Assembly (NCBI RefSeq): GCF_028682635.1
Contig: NZ_JANHLK010000006.1
Coordinates: 62,001-126,000, forward strand
Length of the DNA stretch: 64,000 bases
DNA from: Pseudomonas putida
GTDB taxonomy: Bacteria > Pseudomonadota > Gammaproteobacteria > Pseudomonadales > Pseudomonadaceae
Reading direction: 5' to 3'
Part shown: positions 8,462-17,772 of the stretch, piece by piece
How positions within the stretch are numbered: the stretch's first letter is position 1
How the letters are laid out: each line of letters opens with the position of its first letter
The notes under the pieces: model-generated
Told to the model about the DNA's origin: nothing
Databases searched by the model: none
What the model saw: only the letters and a program-made list of their open reading frames with translations
Translations under genes and position numbers: made by a program

Positions 8462-9199
8462 ATGGCTCGACGCTGGTTGGTAGCGATGGTGTTTATGGTG
8501 TTCGGTGCACTTGCCCAGGCGCAGGAGGCATCCACCCCGCCATCGGTGATTCATCTGGCCAGCGAAGACTGGGAAGACTACACCGCTGCCGACGGCCACG
8601 GCCTGGGCTGGGACGTGTTGCGCAAAGTCTTCGAGCCAGCGGGGGTCAAGCTGGACATCCGCAGCGAACCCTATGTGCGCTCGATGGGGCTGGCCGAGCG
8701 CGGTGAGGTCGACGCCTGTGTCGGCTCCTACCATGAAGAATCCAGCGACGTGCTTTATCCGCGCTGGAACTTCGATACCGACCATATCTATGCCCTGGGC
8801 TTGGCCAGCAGCCCGCAACCAACCCCGCAAACCCTGGGTAATTACCGCCTGGCGTGGGTGCGTGGCTACGATTTTCAGGATTATCTGCCCAATATCCGCC
8901 GCTACAACGAAGTGTTGCGGCGTACCGGCATCGTTTCGATGCTGACGCAGAACCGCGCCGACTTCTACATAGATGCTCTAACTGAAGTCGATTGGGTGCT
9001 CAGTCGGGCGAAGGATCCTTCCCAGTTCCGCCGCACGCATATTGCCGAATTGCCGTTGTACCTGTGCTTTGCCAAGACCCCGGCGGCCCGCAGCCTGATG
9101 GAACTGTTCGACCAGCGCATGGCGCAATTGGTGAAAAGCGGTGAGCTCAAACCGATCTTCGAGCGCTGGAAGCAACCCTATCCGTTCGATGAGAACTAA
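8462..9199 (+). CDS. Periplasmic substrate-binding protein (amino-acid ABC type, family 3)
   Basis: 245 residues. A signal peptide (MARRWLVAMVFMVFGALAQAQ) is followed by an extracellular solute-binding fold: the HLASEDWEDYTAADGHGLGWDV opening, the segment RSMGLAERGEVDACVG, and a C-terminal RMAQLVKSGELKPIFERW typical of family-3 binding proteins. No transporter genes are adjacent, so it is an orphan; such orphans in Pseudomonas may sense rather than import. A good ribosome site (AGGGAGAACTAGGG) precedes the ATG. The ligand cannot be read from the sequence. Confidence 0.8.
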   Translation: MARRWLVAMVFMVFGALAQAQEASTPPSVIHLASEDWEDYTAADGHGLGWDVLRKVFEPAGVKLDIRSEPYVRSMGLAERGEVDACVGSYHEESSDVLYPRWNFDTDHIYALGLASSPQPTPQTLGNYRLAWVRGYDFQDYLPNIRRYNEVLRRTGIVSMLTQNRADFYIDALTEVDWVLSRAKDPSQFRRTHIAELPLYLCFAKTPAARSLMELFDQRMAQLVKSGELKPIFERWKQPYPFDEN

Positions 9200-9201
9200 C
9201 C

Positions 9202-9268
9202 TGTAGGAGCTGCCGCAGGCTGCGATCTTTTAAAATCAAAAGGTCGCAGCCTGCGGCAGCTCCTACAG
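9202..9268. repeat. REP-type inverted repeat pair
   Basis: TGTAGGAGCTGCCGCAGGC...GATCTTTT is followed after a few bases by its inverted copy. It starts two bases after the stop of the binding-protein gene and lies upstream of ribA, so a hairpin here could separate the transcripts. Confidence 0.88.
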
Positions 9269-9380
9269 AGATCAAACTTTTTGATTGTTATGGCCGATAA
9301 TTCAGCCTAAGCGTCGGTTGGAACCTGCTGTTACAATGCCGGCCTGCGAATCTTCAGACTTTTAGATCAGGAGCACACCG

Positions 9381-9998
9381 GTGCCTGTCGTTTTTGTCGC
9401 CGCTTCCAAGCTGCCAACGCCTTTTGCGCAATTCATCATGCACGGCTTTCTCGATGAGGCCACCGGCCGCGAGCACGTCGTGCTGAGCCTGGGTGAGATC
9501 GCCGACGGTGCCCCGGTACTCGGCCGGCTGCACTCCGAATGCCTGACCGGCGATGCCCTGTTCAGCCAGCGTTGCGACTGCGGCTCGCAACTTGAGGCCG
9601 CGCTGCAGGCCATCGCCCGTGAAGGTCGGGGCGTGTTGCTGTACTTGCGTCAGGAAGGCCGTGGCATTGGCCTGCTGAACAAGATCCGCGCCTATGAGCT
9701 GCAGGACGGCGGTGCCGACACCGTTGAAGCCAACGAGCGCCTGGGCTTTGCCGCCGACCAGCGTGACTACGCCATGTGCCTGCCGATGCTTGAGCACTTG
9801 GGGGTGAAATCCCTGCGCCTGATGACCAACAACCCGCGCAAGGTCAAAGCCTTGACCGACATGGGCATCGCGGTCGCCGAGCGCGTGCCGCTGCACACCG
9901 GGCACAATCCGCACAACAAACTCTACCTGGCGACCAAGGCCAGCAAACTCGACCACATGATGGGCAACGAACATCAGGGCGAGGTAGGCCGGGCGTGA
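9381..9998 (+). CDS. ribA: GTP cyclohydrolase II
   Basis: 205 residues. The zinc site is complete (Cys54 in ECLTGD, Cys65 and Cys67 in RCDCG), followed by [11 protein letters not shown] with the catalytic Arg/Tyr region and LMTNNPRK. It converts GTP to the diaminopyrimidine precursor, formate and pyrophosphate, the first riboflavin step. It has a GTG start with AGGAGC as ribosome site. It complements the degenerate cyclohydrolase half of RibBA. Its stop overlaps the GTG start of the next gene. Confidence 0.97.
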   Translation: MPVVFVAASKLPTPFAQFIMHGFLDEATGREHVVLSLGEIADGAPVLGRLHSECLTGDALFSQRCDCGSQLEAALQAIAREGRGVLLYLRQEGRGIGLLNKIRAYELQDGGADTVEANERLGFAADQRDYAMCLPMLEHLGVKSLRLMTNNPRKVKALTDMGIAVAERVPLHTGHNPHNKLYLATKASKLDHMMGNEHQGEVGRA

Positions 9999-10414
9999 CC
10001 CGCGGCCAGGTGCGGCGGCGACTGTCCGTCAACTGGTGGCAATACCTGGCGTTGGCCTTGTTGCCGCTGTTCGTGATCAACGCCGTGTTTGGCCAGGGTG
10101 AGGCCATCCTGCCGGTGCTGGCGATGCCCTTGTTCATCGCTGGTGTCGCCTCGATGTTTGTCAGCCTGAAGTTCTTTGGCGGCTACAAACATGCGCTGAT
10201 CGCCACTCAGAAAGCCCTCGACACCCCTGAAGAGCCTGGCGCCTGGATCAGTCTGGCGGCCAAGCGGCGCACGGCGTTCCTGGCAGCAGGCCTGCCGGCG
10301 TGGATCGGTGCATTGGCGGTGTTTGTCGGCCTCGAAGCGGTGCCGCTGATGCTGCTGGCGCTGTCGACTGCCGTGCTGTTCTACCTCTACCGTATTCCGC
10401 GTCAGCTCGGTTGA
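9995..10414 (+). CDS. Small inner-membrane protein of unknown function
   Basis: 139 residues, GTG start overlapping the ribA stop (GTGA). Hydrophobic segments at about residues 15-32, 38-58, 98-115 and 118-134 predict three or four membrane helices. The basic N-terminus (MTRGQVRRR) suggests a cytoplasmic N-end. No known domain is recognised. Its TGA overlaps the btuF ATG (TGATG), so ribA, this gene and btuF look co-translated. Confidence 0.75.
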   Translation: MTRGQVRRRLSVNWWQYLALALLPLFVINAVFGQGEAILPVLAMPLFIAGVASMFVSLKFFGGYKHALIATQKALDTPEEPGAWISLAAKRRTAFLAAGLPAWIGALAVFVGLEAVPLMLLALSTAVLFYLYRIPRQLG

Positions 10415-11214
10415 TGCGTCCTGTTTGGCTGGCGGTGTTGCTGCTGGCCGCCAGTGGCTCGGCAGTCGCGGTCGAACGGGTTGTCAGCCTTGCGCCGTCG
10501 CTCTCTGAAATTGTCGTTGAGCTGGCTTCGGCCGACTTGCTGGTTGGCGTGCTGGATGCCGGCGAGCGTCCCGCCGAACTCAAGGATCTGCCCTCCGTTG
10601 GCCGCTACGGCCAGCTGGACATGGAGCGGCTGCTCAGCCTCAAGCCCGACTTGCTGCTGCTCTGGCCCGGCAGTGTCGGCCCGGCACAGCGTGAGCAACT
10701 CAAGCGCTTGGGCATCCCCACCTACGTCGCCGAACCGCACGATTTCGAACAGCTCACCGCGCAGATCGAGGCGATTGCCTTGCAGCTTGGCCGGCCTGAG
10801 CATGGGGCTGCGCTGGCTGGCAATTTGCGTCAACGCTTGGCTGAGCTGCGTCAACGCTACAGGCGCGAAGAGCCGTTGCGGGTGTTCTATCAGGTCTGGG
10901 ACCGGCCGCTCTATACCGTTGGCGGTGGCCAGATCATCAGCGCGGCGCTCGAAGTGTGCGGGGCGCGAAACGTGTTCGGCGATCAGACACTGCCGGCGCC
11001 GCAGGTCAGTGTCGAAGCGGTCCTGCAGCGCGATCCCGAGGTGATTCTGGCCGGTGATCAGGCGCAGCTGGATGCGTGGAAGGTGTGGCCGCAGGTGGCG
11101 GCGGTGCGGCAGGGGCAATTGCGGTGGGTGACGGATAAAGGCCTGGAGCGGCCGAGTGGGCAGATGATTGAGGCTACGGCCAAGTTGTGCCGGTTGATAG
11201 CGCCCGAACGCTGA
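10414..11214 (+). CDS. btuF: Periplasmic cobalamin-binding protein BtuF
   Basis: 266 residues. A signal peptide ([19 protein letters not shown]) leads into a helical-backbone metal-receptor fold: RVVSLAPSLSEIVVELASAD, VGRYGQLDMERLLSLKPDLLLLW, and the ERPSGQMIEATAKLCRLI tail. BtuF delivers vitamin B12 from the outer-membrane receptor BtuB to the BtuCD importer. The start at 10414 overlaps the upstream stop; an upstream in-frame region has no signal character. It faces btuB convergently across a REP pair. No btuC or btuD lies in the window. Confidence 0.9.
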   Translation: MRPVWLAVLLLAASGSAVAVERVVSLAPSLSEIVVELASADLLVGVLDAGERPAELKDLPSVGRYGQLDMERLLSLKPDLLLLWPGSVGPAQREQLKRLGIPTYVAEPHDFEQLTAQIEAIALQLGRPEHGAALAGNLRQRLAELRQRYRREEPLRVFYQVWDRPLYTVGGGQIISAALEVCGARNVFGDQTLPAPQVSVEAVLQRDPEVILAGDQAQLDAWKVWPQVAAVRQGQLRWVTDKGLERPSGQMIEATAKLCRLIAPER

Positions 11215-11230
11215 GACCGAGTTGCGGCCC

Positions 11231-11322
11231 TTCGCGAGCAAGCCCGCTCCCACATTGGATTTCAGTGGACACAGATTTTGTGTACGACAGAGGTCAAGTG
11301 TGGGAGCGGGCTTGCTCGCGAA
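11231..11322. repeat. REP-type inverted repeat pair (GGGAGCGGGCTTGCTCGCGAA family)
   Basis: TTCGCGAGCAAGCCCGCTCC... at 11231-11254 and its inverted copy at 11299-11322 lie between the convergent btuF and btuB genes. This is a different REP sequence class from the GATCGCAGCC repeats and recurs at 13274. Confidence 0.88.
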
Positions 11323-11352
11323 GAGGCCAGACTGGCCAACAAAAACTTCAAA

Positions 11353-13236
11353 TCAGAGCCCAGGCGTCCAGGTCACCCCAAACATCCACGCCCGACCCTC
11401 CTCGCGATACCCGTACTGGCTGCCTTCATGGCTGTACATCGCCCGGCTGTATCCCTTGTCCAGAAGGTTATCGACCTTCAGCTCCAGGCTGACTTCACGA
11501 TTGAGCGCCCAACTGCTGCGCAATCCCAACAATCCATAACCCCCCAATGGCTGTTGATTGTTCAAGTCGTCATAGCTGCTGCTCACAGCTTGCCAGCTGG
11601 CGCCCAGGCCCAGGCGGTCGAACTGGCGGTCCAGATCCCAGCTCAACGTACGCCGGGCACGACGGGCCAGGGTATGCCCGGTGTCGCGGTCCCGCGGGTC
11701 GATGATCGCCACGCCTAGGTTGCTCTGCCAGCCGAACAACTGCTGTTTCAACGCCGCTTCAAAGCCGTTGATCCGCGCCGAGGCGACGTTTTCCGGTCGT
11801 GAGTTGCTGCCGAAGATGATCGCGTCTTCGAGGTCCGTGCGGTACAGCGAGGCCTCCAGGCGACTGTTCTCGGTCAGTTGGCTGCGCCATTGCAGCTCGT
11901 AACTTTTCGAGGTCTCGGGTTTCAGGTCCGGGTTGCTGAAGTCCGGGTAGTACAGGTCGTTGAAGGTCGGAGCGCGGAAACCTTCGCTGTAGGTCAGCAG
12001 CACGTCGTTGTCCGGGTTCAGCGGCAGGGTGAAGGTACCGCTCCAGCTGTTATGGCCGCCGAACTGCTGGTTCTGGTCGCGGCGCAGGCCCAGCTCGGTG
12101 GAGAAGCTGTCGGCCTGGTAGCGATGCTGGATAAAGGCCGCGCGGTTCCAGCGGCTGTCCTCATCGAACGGCGTGCTGCTGTTGACCCGGTCCTGGTACC
12201 AGTCGCCGCCGAGGATCAGGCTGTTGTGCTCGTTGAGTGTCAGGTCGTTCTGCCAGTTCACCGAATCGCGGTAGGTGTTGAACACGCTACGTTCATCGCT
12301 GAGCTTGTCGAACGTCTTCTCGCGGTTTTCGCTATGGCCGAATTCGACGCGGGTTTTCCACAGGTCGTTGACCCGTGCGTCGACATAGCTGCTGACGCTG
12401 CTCACATCGAATTCGTTGTAGGGCTGCTGCTGGACTGACTCGAAAGTGTCCAGGTCGAAGCGGCCGAACGGATTGTCATATTCGCTCTTGCCACGGTTAT
12501 CCAGCAGGTTGGCGCCGATCTCGACGTCGTCGCTGAGGGCGTGACTCAGGCTCAGGCTCAGGGATTTGTTGCGGTATGCGTCGTGATCGCCGTCGCTGGG
12601 ATACGACTCATGGGTGCGATCGATCCCGGCGGTTTCATCGAGGCTGGCGCCGAGGTTGAAGCGGGTCTGCTCATCGCCACCGGACAAACCGAGGCTGCGC
12701 TCCCAGGTCTGGTTGCTGCCAAAACCGACATGCAGTCGTGGCTGCAGGCCGGGCTCGCTGCCACGCCGAGTGAAGATCTGGATCACCCCGCCAATCGCAT
12801 CGCTGCCGTAGATCACCGAACGGGAGCCGCGCAGCACTTCCACGCGCTCGACCTGTTCGATGTTGATGTGTTGCAGGTTGCTGTCGCCGGAGGACGAGTT
12901 GCCGATCCGTTGGCCATCCACCAGCACCAGGCTCTGGGCTGACTGCGTGCCGCGGATGTAGATCCCTGGCAAGCTGCCGCGTCCGCCGGTTTGTGCCACT
13001 TGCACTCCCGGTACACGGCGCAGCAGATCAGTGACGCTGTTCGGTTGCAGTCGGTCAATGTCTTCGCGGGTGAATACCGTGTTGGCGGCGCTGCTGTCGT
13101 TGCGCGCCTGGACCTGGCGGTTGGCGCTGATCAGCACGTCGGGCAGTTTCAGGGCCTGGTCGCGTTCGAAGGAGTCGGCCAGCAGGTGTCCGGACGGCAG
13201 AAGCGTCAGCGTCAGGGCGAGGGGGGAGAGTTTCAT
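11353..13236 (-). CDS. btuB: TonB-dependent vitamin B12 receptor
   Basis: 627 residues. Signal peptide, a TonB-box-like LPDVLISANR, plug domain with LLRRVPGVQVAQTGGRGS and VLRGSRSVIYGSDAIGGVI, then a 22-strand-type barrel ending in an aromatic-flanked strand (RAWMFGVTWTPGL). The length and motifs match BtuB, and the convergent btuF gene supports cobalamin as ligand. The ATG at 13236 is chosen because upstream codons run into a REP repeat. No cobalamin riboswitch can be seen in the 138 bases between this start and the dxs stop. Confidence 0.9.
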   Translation of the reverse strand: MKLSPLALTLTLLPSGHLLADSFERDQALKLPDVLISANRQVQARNDSSAANTVFTREDIDRLQPNSVTDLLRRVPGVQVAQTGGRGSLPGIYIRGTQSAQSLVLVDGQRIGNSSSGDSNLQHINIEQVERVEVLRGSRSVIYGSDAIGGVIQIFTRRGSEPGLQPRLHVGFGSNQTWERSLGLSGGDEQTRFNLGASLDETAGIDRTHESYPSDGDHDAYRNKSLSLSLSHALSDDVEIGANLLDNRGKSEYDNPFGRFDLDTFESVQQQPYNEFDVSSVSSYVDARVNDLWKTRVEFGHSENREKTFDKLSDERSVFNTYRDSVNWQNDLTLNEHNSLILGGDWYQDRVNSSTPFDEDSRWNRAAFIQHRYQADSFSTELGLRRDQNQQFGGHNSWSGTFTLPLNPDNDVLLTYSEGFRAPTFNDLYYPDFSNPDLKPETSKSYELQWRSQLTENSRLEASLYRTDLEDAIIFGSNSRPENVASARINGFEAALKQQLFGWQSNLGVAIIDPRDRDTGHTLARRARRTLSWDLDRQFDRLGLGASWQAVSSSYDDLNNQQPLGGYGLLGLRSSWALNREVSLELKVDNLLDKGYSRAMYSHEGSQYGYREEGRAWMFGVTWTPGL

Positions 13237-13273
13237 CGGTGATCCGTTGGTGCTTGGGTGTACACAAACCAAA

Positions 13274-13363
13274 TGTGGGAGCGGGCTTGCTCGCGAAGGC
13301 CATGTGTCAGTCAACATTTCTATCGACAGATTCACCGCTTTCGCGAGCAAGCCCGCTCCCACA
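13274..13363. repeat. REP-type inverted repeat pair
   Basis: TGTGGGAGCGGGCTTGCTCG... at 13274-13297 and the inverted copy at 13340-13363 occupy most of the gap between the dxs stop and the btuB start. It may terminate dxs transcription before btuB. Confidence 0.88.
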
Positions 13364-13374
13364 GGGTCTTGCGT

Positions 13375-15273
13375 TTAAATATTCAGCAGTTGCAGGCGTT
13401 CGCGGATCGATGCTTCGATCCCGGCCTCATCCAGCCCGCACTCCGCCAGCATTTGCGCCGGCTTGGCATGCTCGACGTAAACATCCGGCAAGCCCAGGTG
13501 CAGCATCGACTTGAGGATGTTCTCGCGGGCGAGGAACTCACTGACCGCGCCGCCGGCGCCGCCCATGATGGCGTTTTCCTCGACGGTCACCAGCAGTTCA
13601 TGGCTGCCGGCAATCTCGCGAACCAGTGCTTCATCCAGCGGTTTGACGAAACGCATGTCGACCACGGTCGCGTCCAGCGTCTCGGCGACTTTCAGCGCCT
13701 CGGCCAGCTGTACGCCGAACACCAGCAGGGCGACCTTGCTGCCCCGGCGGCGAACCACACCCTTGCCGATTTCGATCGGCTCGAGGTCTTTCTCGATGGT
13801 CGCATTCGGGCCATTGCCGCGCGGATAGCGCACGGCCGCCGGACCTTCGTACAGGTGGCCGGTGGTGAGCATCTTGCGCAGTTCGTTTTCGTCGCTCGGG
13901 GTCATCACCAGCATGCCGGGGATGCACCGCAGGAACGACAGGTCGAAGCTGCCCGCATGGGTCGGGCCGTCTTCGCCGACCAGGCCGGCACGATCGATGG
14001 CGAACAGGACGTCGAGGTTTTGCACTGCGACGTCGTGCACCAACTGGTCGTAACCGCGTTGCAGGAAGGTCGAATAGATCGCCACCACAGGCTTGGCGCC
14101 TTCGCAGGCCATGCCGGCCGCCAGGGTCACGGCGTGTTGCTCGGCAATCGCCACGTCGAAGTAGCGCAGCGGGAAACGCTCGCTGAAGGCCACCAGGTCC
14201 GAGCCTTCCTTCATCGCCGGGGTGATCCCGACCAGACGCGGGTCGGCAGCCGCCATGTCGCACAGCCATTCGCCGAACACGCCGGAGTACTTCGGCCCGC
14301 TGGCTTTTTTCGGCGGGTTGGCCGGCGCATCGACAGGCTCGAGCTTGGTGATGGCGTGGTAACCGATCGGGTCGACTTCAGCCGGGGCGAAGCCTTTGCC
14401 TTTCTTGGTGACGATGTGCAGGAACTGCGGGCCCTTGAGATCGCGCATGTTGCGCAGGGTGGCGATCAGGGTGGGCAGGTCGTGGCCGTCGATCGGGCCG
14501 ATGTAGTTCCAGCCCAGCTCTTCGAACAGGGTGCCGGGCACCAGCATGCCTTTTGCGTATTCTTCGGTGCGGCGGGCGATTTCCCAGGCACCCGGCAGGC
14601 GCGACAGCACTTTCTTGCTGCCCTCGCGCATGCTCGCATAGGTGCGACTGGAAAGGATCTTCGCCAGGTAGTTCGACAAGCCGCCGACGTTGCGCGAGAT
14701 CGACATGTCATTGTCGTTGAGGATCACCAGCATGTTGGCGTCCACTTCCGGCGCGTGGTTCAGCGCTTCGAACGCCATGCCGGCCGTCAGTGCGCCGTCG
14801 CCGATCACGGCAATCGCCTTGCGCTCGCTGTTCTGCAGGCGGGCGGCAATCGCCATGCCCAGGGCCGCGCTGATCGACGTACTGGAATGGCCGACGCCAA
14901 AGGTGTCGTACTCGCTTTCGGAACGGCGCGGGAAGGCGGCAATACCGTCCTTCTGGCGCAGGGTGCCCATGCGCTCGCGACGACCGGTGAGGATCTTGTG
15001 TGGATAAGCCTGATGACCTACGTCCCACACCAGCCGGTCGTCCGGGGTGTCGAAAACGTAATGCAGCGCGATGGTCAGCTCGATGACGCCCAGGCCTGCA
15101 CCGAAATGCCCACCGGTCTGGCCGACCGTGTAGAGCAATTCCAGGCGCAACTCATCGGCCAGGGTTTCCAGCTCGGCTTCGCCTAACCGGCGCAGGCCGT
15201 CCGGCGTGTTCGCGCGGTCGAGCAGGGGCGTGGTCGGGCGCTTGCGGGGAATCTCATGGAACGTCGTGGGCAT
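13375..15273 (-). CDS. dxs: 1-deoxy-D-xylulose-5-phosphate synthase
   Basis: 632 residues. Visible hallmarks are [30 protein letters not shown], the thiamine-diphosphate motif [15 protein letters not shown]...N, the KGKGFAPAE segment, [15 protein letters not shown] with the catalytic Glu, and [15 protein letters not shown]. It condenses pyruvate and glyceraldehyde 3-phosphate to open the non-mevalonate isoprenoid pathway and also feeds thiamine and pyridoxal. It lies 91 bases downstream of ispA in the same direction, the typical xseB-ispA-dxs order. Confidence 0.98.
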   Translation of the reverse strand: MPTTFHEIPRKRPTTPLLDRANTPDGLRRLGEAELETLADELRLELLYTVGQTGGHFGAGLGVIELTIALHYVFDTPDDRLVWDVGHQAYPHKILTGRRERMGTLRQKDGIAAFPRRSESEYDTFGVGHSSTSISAALGMAIAARLQNSERKAIAVIGDGALTAGMAFEALNHAPEVDANMLVILNDNDMSISRNVGGLSNYLAKILSSRTYASMREGSKKVLSRLPGAWEIARRTEEYAKGMLVPGTLFEELGWNYIGPIDGHDLPTLIATLRNMRDLKGPQFLHIVTKKGKGFAPAEVDPIGYHAITKLEPVDAPANPPKKASGPKYSGVFGEWLCDMAAADPRLVGITPAMKEGSDLVAFSERFPLRYFDVAIAEQHAVTLAAGMACEGAKPVVAIYSTFLQRGYDQLVHDVAVQNLDVLFAIDRAGLVGEDGPTHAGSFDLSFLRCIPGMLVMTPSDENELRKMLTTGHLYEGPAAVRYPRGNGPNATIEKDLEPIEIGKGVVRRRGSKVALLVFGVQLAEALKVAETLDATVVDMRFVKPLDEALVREIAGSHELLVTVEENAIMGGAGGAVSEFLARENILKSMLHLGLPDVYVEHAKPAQMLAECGLDEAGIEASIRERLQLLNI

Positions 15274-15364
15274 CAGGCGAATCGTTATAGGTATAAAAGA
15301 TGCGGCAGTTTACCTGATGCATCGGCCCCTGCCCACGCGTTGGTCTTTTTTGGCGGATACGCCG

Positions 15365-16252
15365 TCAGCTGCGGCGCGAGACGATGTAGCGGGCGAGGTC
15401 GCGCAGGGGCTCGGCAGCCGCGTCAAACGGTCGCAGCGCGTGCAGCGCCTGATCGCGCAGTTCCAGGGCATAGGCCTTGGCGGCGTCGAGGCCGAGCAGG
15501 GCTGGGTAGGTTGGCTTGTCGCGGGCAATGTCGGCGCCCTGGCGTTTGCCAAGAGTTTCGGTATCGCTTTCGACGTCGAGAATGTCGTCCTGGACCTGGA
15601 AGGCCAGGCCGATGGCCTGTGCATAAGTCTGCAGGGACTTGAGTTCGTCCTTCTCGGCGCGACCGCTGGCCAAGGCGCCGAGCTTGACGCTGACTTCGAT
15701 CAGCGCGCCGGTCTTGTGCCGGTGCATGTATTCGAGCGCCTGCTGATCGAGCTTCAGGCCGACCGAGCCAAGGTCGATGGCCTGGCCGCCGACCATGCCC
15801 GCCGGACCCGCCGCCAGGGCCAGCGCACTGACCATTTGCAGGCGGATCTCGGCGTCGGCATTGCTCAGGCGCGGGTCGAGCAGGGCGCTGAACGCCAGGC
15901 TCTGCAAGCCATCGCCGGCGAGGATCGCGCAGGCTTCATCGAATTTCTTGTGCGTAGTCGGCTGGCCGCGACGCAGATCGTCGTCGTCCATGGCCGGCAA
16001 ATCGTCGTGTACCAGCGAATAGGCGTGGATCAGTTCCACTGCGCAGGCCGCGCCGTTGGCCTGCTCGGCCTTGCCGCCCAGGGCTTCGCAGGCGGCGTAG
16101 GCCAGCAGCGGGCGCACGCGCTTGCCGCCATTCATCACGCTGTAGCGCATGGCTTCGTACAGTCGCGCCAGCTCAGGGCTCGGCGCGGTGAACAGGGTTT
16201 CCATGGCGGCGTTGACGCGGGCCTGGCTGGTCGCCGAATACGCTTCAATCAT
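15365..16252 (-). CDS. ispA: Farnesyl diphosphate synthase (geranyltranstransferase)
   Basis: 295 residues of a trans-prenyltransferase. The first aspartate-rich motif [10 protein letters not shown] is at residues 83-92, the second is VQDDILD near residue 218, and GGKRVRPLL lies near the N-terminus. It extends dimethylallyl diphosphate with two isopentenyl units. Its ATG overlaps the xseB stop by four bases (ATGA). It feeds quinone and undecaprenyl synthesis together with the downstream dxs. Confidence 0.97.
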   Translation of the reverse strand: MIEAYSATSQARVNAAMETLFTAPSPELARLYEAMRYSVMNGGKRVRPLLAYAACEALGGKAEQANGAACAVELIHAYSLVHDDLPAMDDDDLRRGQPTTHKKFDEACAILAGDGLQSLAFSALLDPRLSNADAEIRLQMVSALALAAGPAGMVGGQAIDLGSVGLKLDQQALEYMHRHKTGALIEVSVKLGALASGRAEKDELKSLQTYAQAIGLAFQVQDDILDVESDTETLGKRQGADIARDKPTYPALLGLDAAKAYALELRDQALHALRPFDAAAEPLRDLARYIVSRRS

Positions 16253-16491
16253 TCTGGTTGATCCGCGTCGAAGGGTTCCTCGGCCAACTCGCCGTCACGC
16301 TCGAGCAGCACCTGAACTTTTTGCTCGGCCTGGGCCAGCGCCGCCTGGCAATCGCGGGTCAGGCCGATGCCTTGCTCGAAAGCGGTCAGCGAGTCTTCCA
16401 GCGATAATTCGCCATTCTCCAGGCGCTCTACCAGCGTTTGCAGGTCAGCGAGGGATTGTTCGAAATCCAGTGCAGCTTTTTTGCGGGCCAT
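16249..16491 (-). CDS. xseB: Exodeoxyribonuclease VII small subunit
   Basis: 80 residues, the normal XseB size. The pattern [26 protein letters not shown]...[22 protein letters not shown] is the family signature, predicted to form a helical hairpin that binds XseA. It is the first gene of the xseB-ispA-dxs operon, coupled to ispA by ATGA. The large subunit xseA is not nearby, as is usual. Confidence 0.96.
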   Translation of the reverse strand: MARKKAALDFEQSLADLQTLVERLENGELSLEDSLTAFEQGIGLTRDCQAALAQAEQKVQVLLERDGELAEEPFDADQPE

Positions 16492-16577
16492 GGCGGCGAT
16501 TTCCGGTTGACGTTAAACCGGCGCGACACTAGCAGATAGGGGGTTTATGGGCAAATACACCGGCACCGCAAGCCCCC

Positions 16578-16658
16578 TGTAGGAGCTGCCGCAGGCTGCG
16601 ATCTTTTGATTTTGTTTTTTAGAAGCAAGATCAAAAGATCGCAGCCTTCGGCAGCTCC
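16578..16658. repeat. REP-type inverted repeat pair, one arm shortened
   Basis: TGTAGGAGCTGCCGCAGGC...GATCTTTTGAT is followed by GATCAAAAGATCGCAGCCTTCGGCAGCTCC; the right arm ends at CTCC and lacks the TACA end. It lies upstream of xseB. Confidence 0.85.
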
Positions 16659-16694
16659 AGGGTTTCAGGATAATTGATCTGCAACCTGAGGACG

Positions 16695-16757
16695 TGAGCC
16701 GATTAGAAAGGCTATTCGGCTCATATAGTGAGCCGAATATGATCTTTATTCGGCTCA
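16695..16757. promoter_or_regulatory. Cluster of four palindromic half-sites, operator-like
   Basis: A perfect inverted repeat has ten-base arms ATTCGGCTCA (16714-16723) and TGAGCCGAAT (16729-16738) around a five-base TATAG spacer. A further ATTCGGCTCA stands at 16748-16757, and a near copy, TGAGCCGAT, at 16695-16703. The orientations alternate, with gaps of 10, 5 and 9 bases. This is typical of an operator for a dimeric helix-turn-helix protein that binds cooperatively. No matching regulator gene is adjacent. Confidence 0.7.
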
Positions 16758-16948
16758 GCGTCCAGCCGTCGGCGTGATTCGCACCTCATTTTCAGCGTTC
16801 TCCGATTGTTAGGCGCGGACTGAGCGTCTAACCTTCGCGCCATCTACGACCCGCGAGCCTGGGTCTTTCAGACGAAACGCAGTATCCGCATCTGTAACGC
16901 GCCGAGGATCAGGCGCAAGGTTTCGTCATGCATGGCAGGAGGCGTTAC

Positions 16949-17737
16949 ATGCGCTCATTTCTTTTGCTGCTGATCGGCTGGTTCTGTGCGCCCGCCCTGG
17001 CCGCGCCGAGTGCCGAGTTGTCGGAGCCGGTGGGCGGCTGGCGCTTCAACGGTTTGCTCGACCGTACGGAAAACCCGCAAGTCGCCTATCCCACGCTCCC
17101 CATCGACCGCGGTGTGCAGCGCAATCGCACGATGATCCAGGGCCAGCTCAAGGCCATCGGCGCACAGCGCGGGCCCCATACCTTGGCGGTCAACGGCAAT
17201 CCGCTGAACCTGTACACCGACGATCAGGGGCGTTTTGCCCGGCCCTATGCATTCGGGGCCGGTTCCAACAGCGTCGAAGTGCGCAGTGTCGAAGGCCAGT
17301 CGCTCAAACGCGTGCAGTTCTATGAAGCCAACAACCTGCGCACCCCGGCGCGGATTCGCGTGGTGCTGGGCTGGGACGATCCGAAAGCCGAGCTCGACCT
17401 GCACATCGTCACCCCGGACGGCCAGCACGCGTTCTGGGCGCGCCCGGCCATGAGCAATGGCGGCGGCCTGGACCCGGACGGCGTCGACGGCCCTGGCCCG
17501 GAAATGTTCACCATGACCGCGCCGCTGCATGGCACCTATCTGGTTTACGTCAACTATTGGGGCAACTTCGGTAGCGGCGGCTATAACTTCGATGAGACCA
17601 GCAACCAGAACGAGGTCATCACCTCGCAGATCAACCTGGTGCTCAACGAAAACACCGTCGACGAAAAACGCGAAACCTTCATCGTGCCCCTGCGCGCGAT
17701 CGGGGATCTGCTGCTGGTCAAGACTTTCAACTATTAA
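16949..17737 (+). CDS. magA: DUF2135 secreted protein, MagA/YfaP type
   Basis: 262 residues with a signal peptide (MRSFLLLLIGWFCAPALA). The mature part is beta-rich with the DUF2135 hallmarks NSVEVRSVEG, LGWDDPKAELDLHIVTPDGQ, GPEMFTMTAP and GTYLVYVNYWG. It is clearly related to MagF, the last gene of the same operon. The ATG at 16949 has GCAGGAGG eight bases upstream; the earlier in-frame ATG at 16928 lacks one and would bury the signal peptide. First gene of a six-gene operon matching P. aeruginosa magA-F. Likely periplasmic; biochemical role unknown. Confidence 0.85.
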   Translation: MRSFLLLLIGWFCAPALAAPSAELSEPVGGWRFNGLLDRTENPQVAYPTLPIDRGVQRNRTMIQGQLKAIGAQRGPHTLAVNGNPLNLYTDDQGRFARPYAFGAGSNSVEVRSVEGQSLKRVQFYEANNLRTPARIRVVLGWDDPKAELDLHIVTPDGQHAFWARPAMSNGGGLDPDGVDGPGPEMFTMTAPLHGTYLVYVNYWGNFGSGGYNFDETSNQNEVITSQINLVLNENTVDEKRETFIVPLRAIGDLLLVKTFNY

Positions 17738-17772
17738 GCATCCCGCTCCACGGATGAACTGGGTTTTGTGAA

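Larger units (their letters stand above)
16492..16948. other. Intergenic region between xseB and magA
   Basis: 457 bases without a gene between two divergent operons. It holds a REP pair (16578-16658), the array of TGAGCCGAAT/ATTCGGCTCA half-sites (16695-16757) and a leader of about 190 bases before magA. No -35/-10 pair could be assigned with confidence. The magA ribosome site GGCAGGAGGCG contains an AGGA element of the kind bound by RsmA/CsrA; P. aeruginosa mag genes are known to be under RetS/Gac-Rsm control, so such control here is a reasonable inference. Confidence 0.6.

Noticed and set aside
13258..15186. 642-codon frame antisense to dxs
   Set aside because: It is the mirror of the high-GC dxs gene; translation is His/Gln/Arg/Gly rich without domains, and it runs through a REP repeat.
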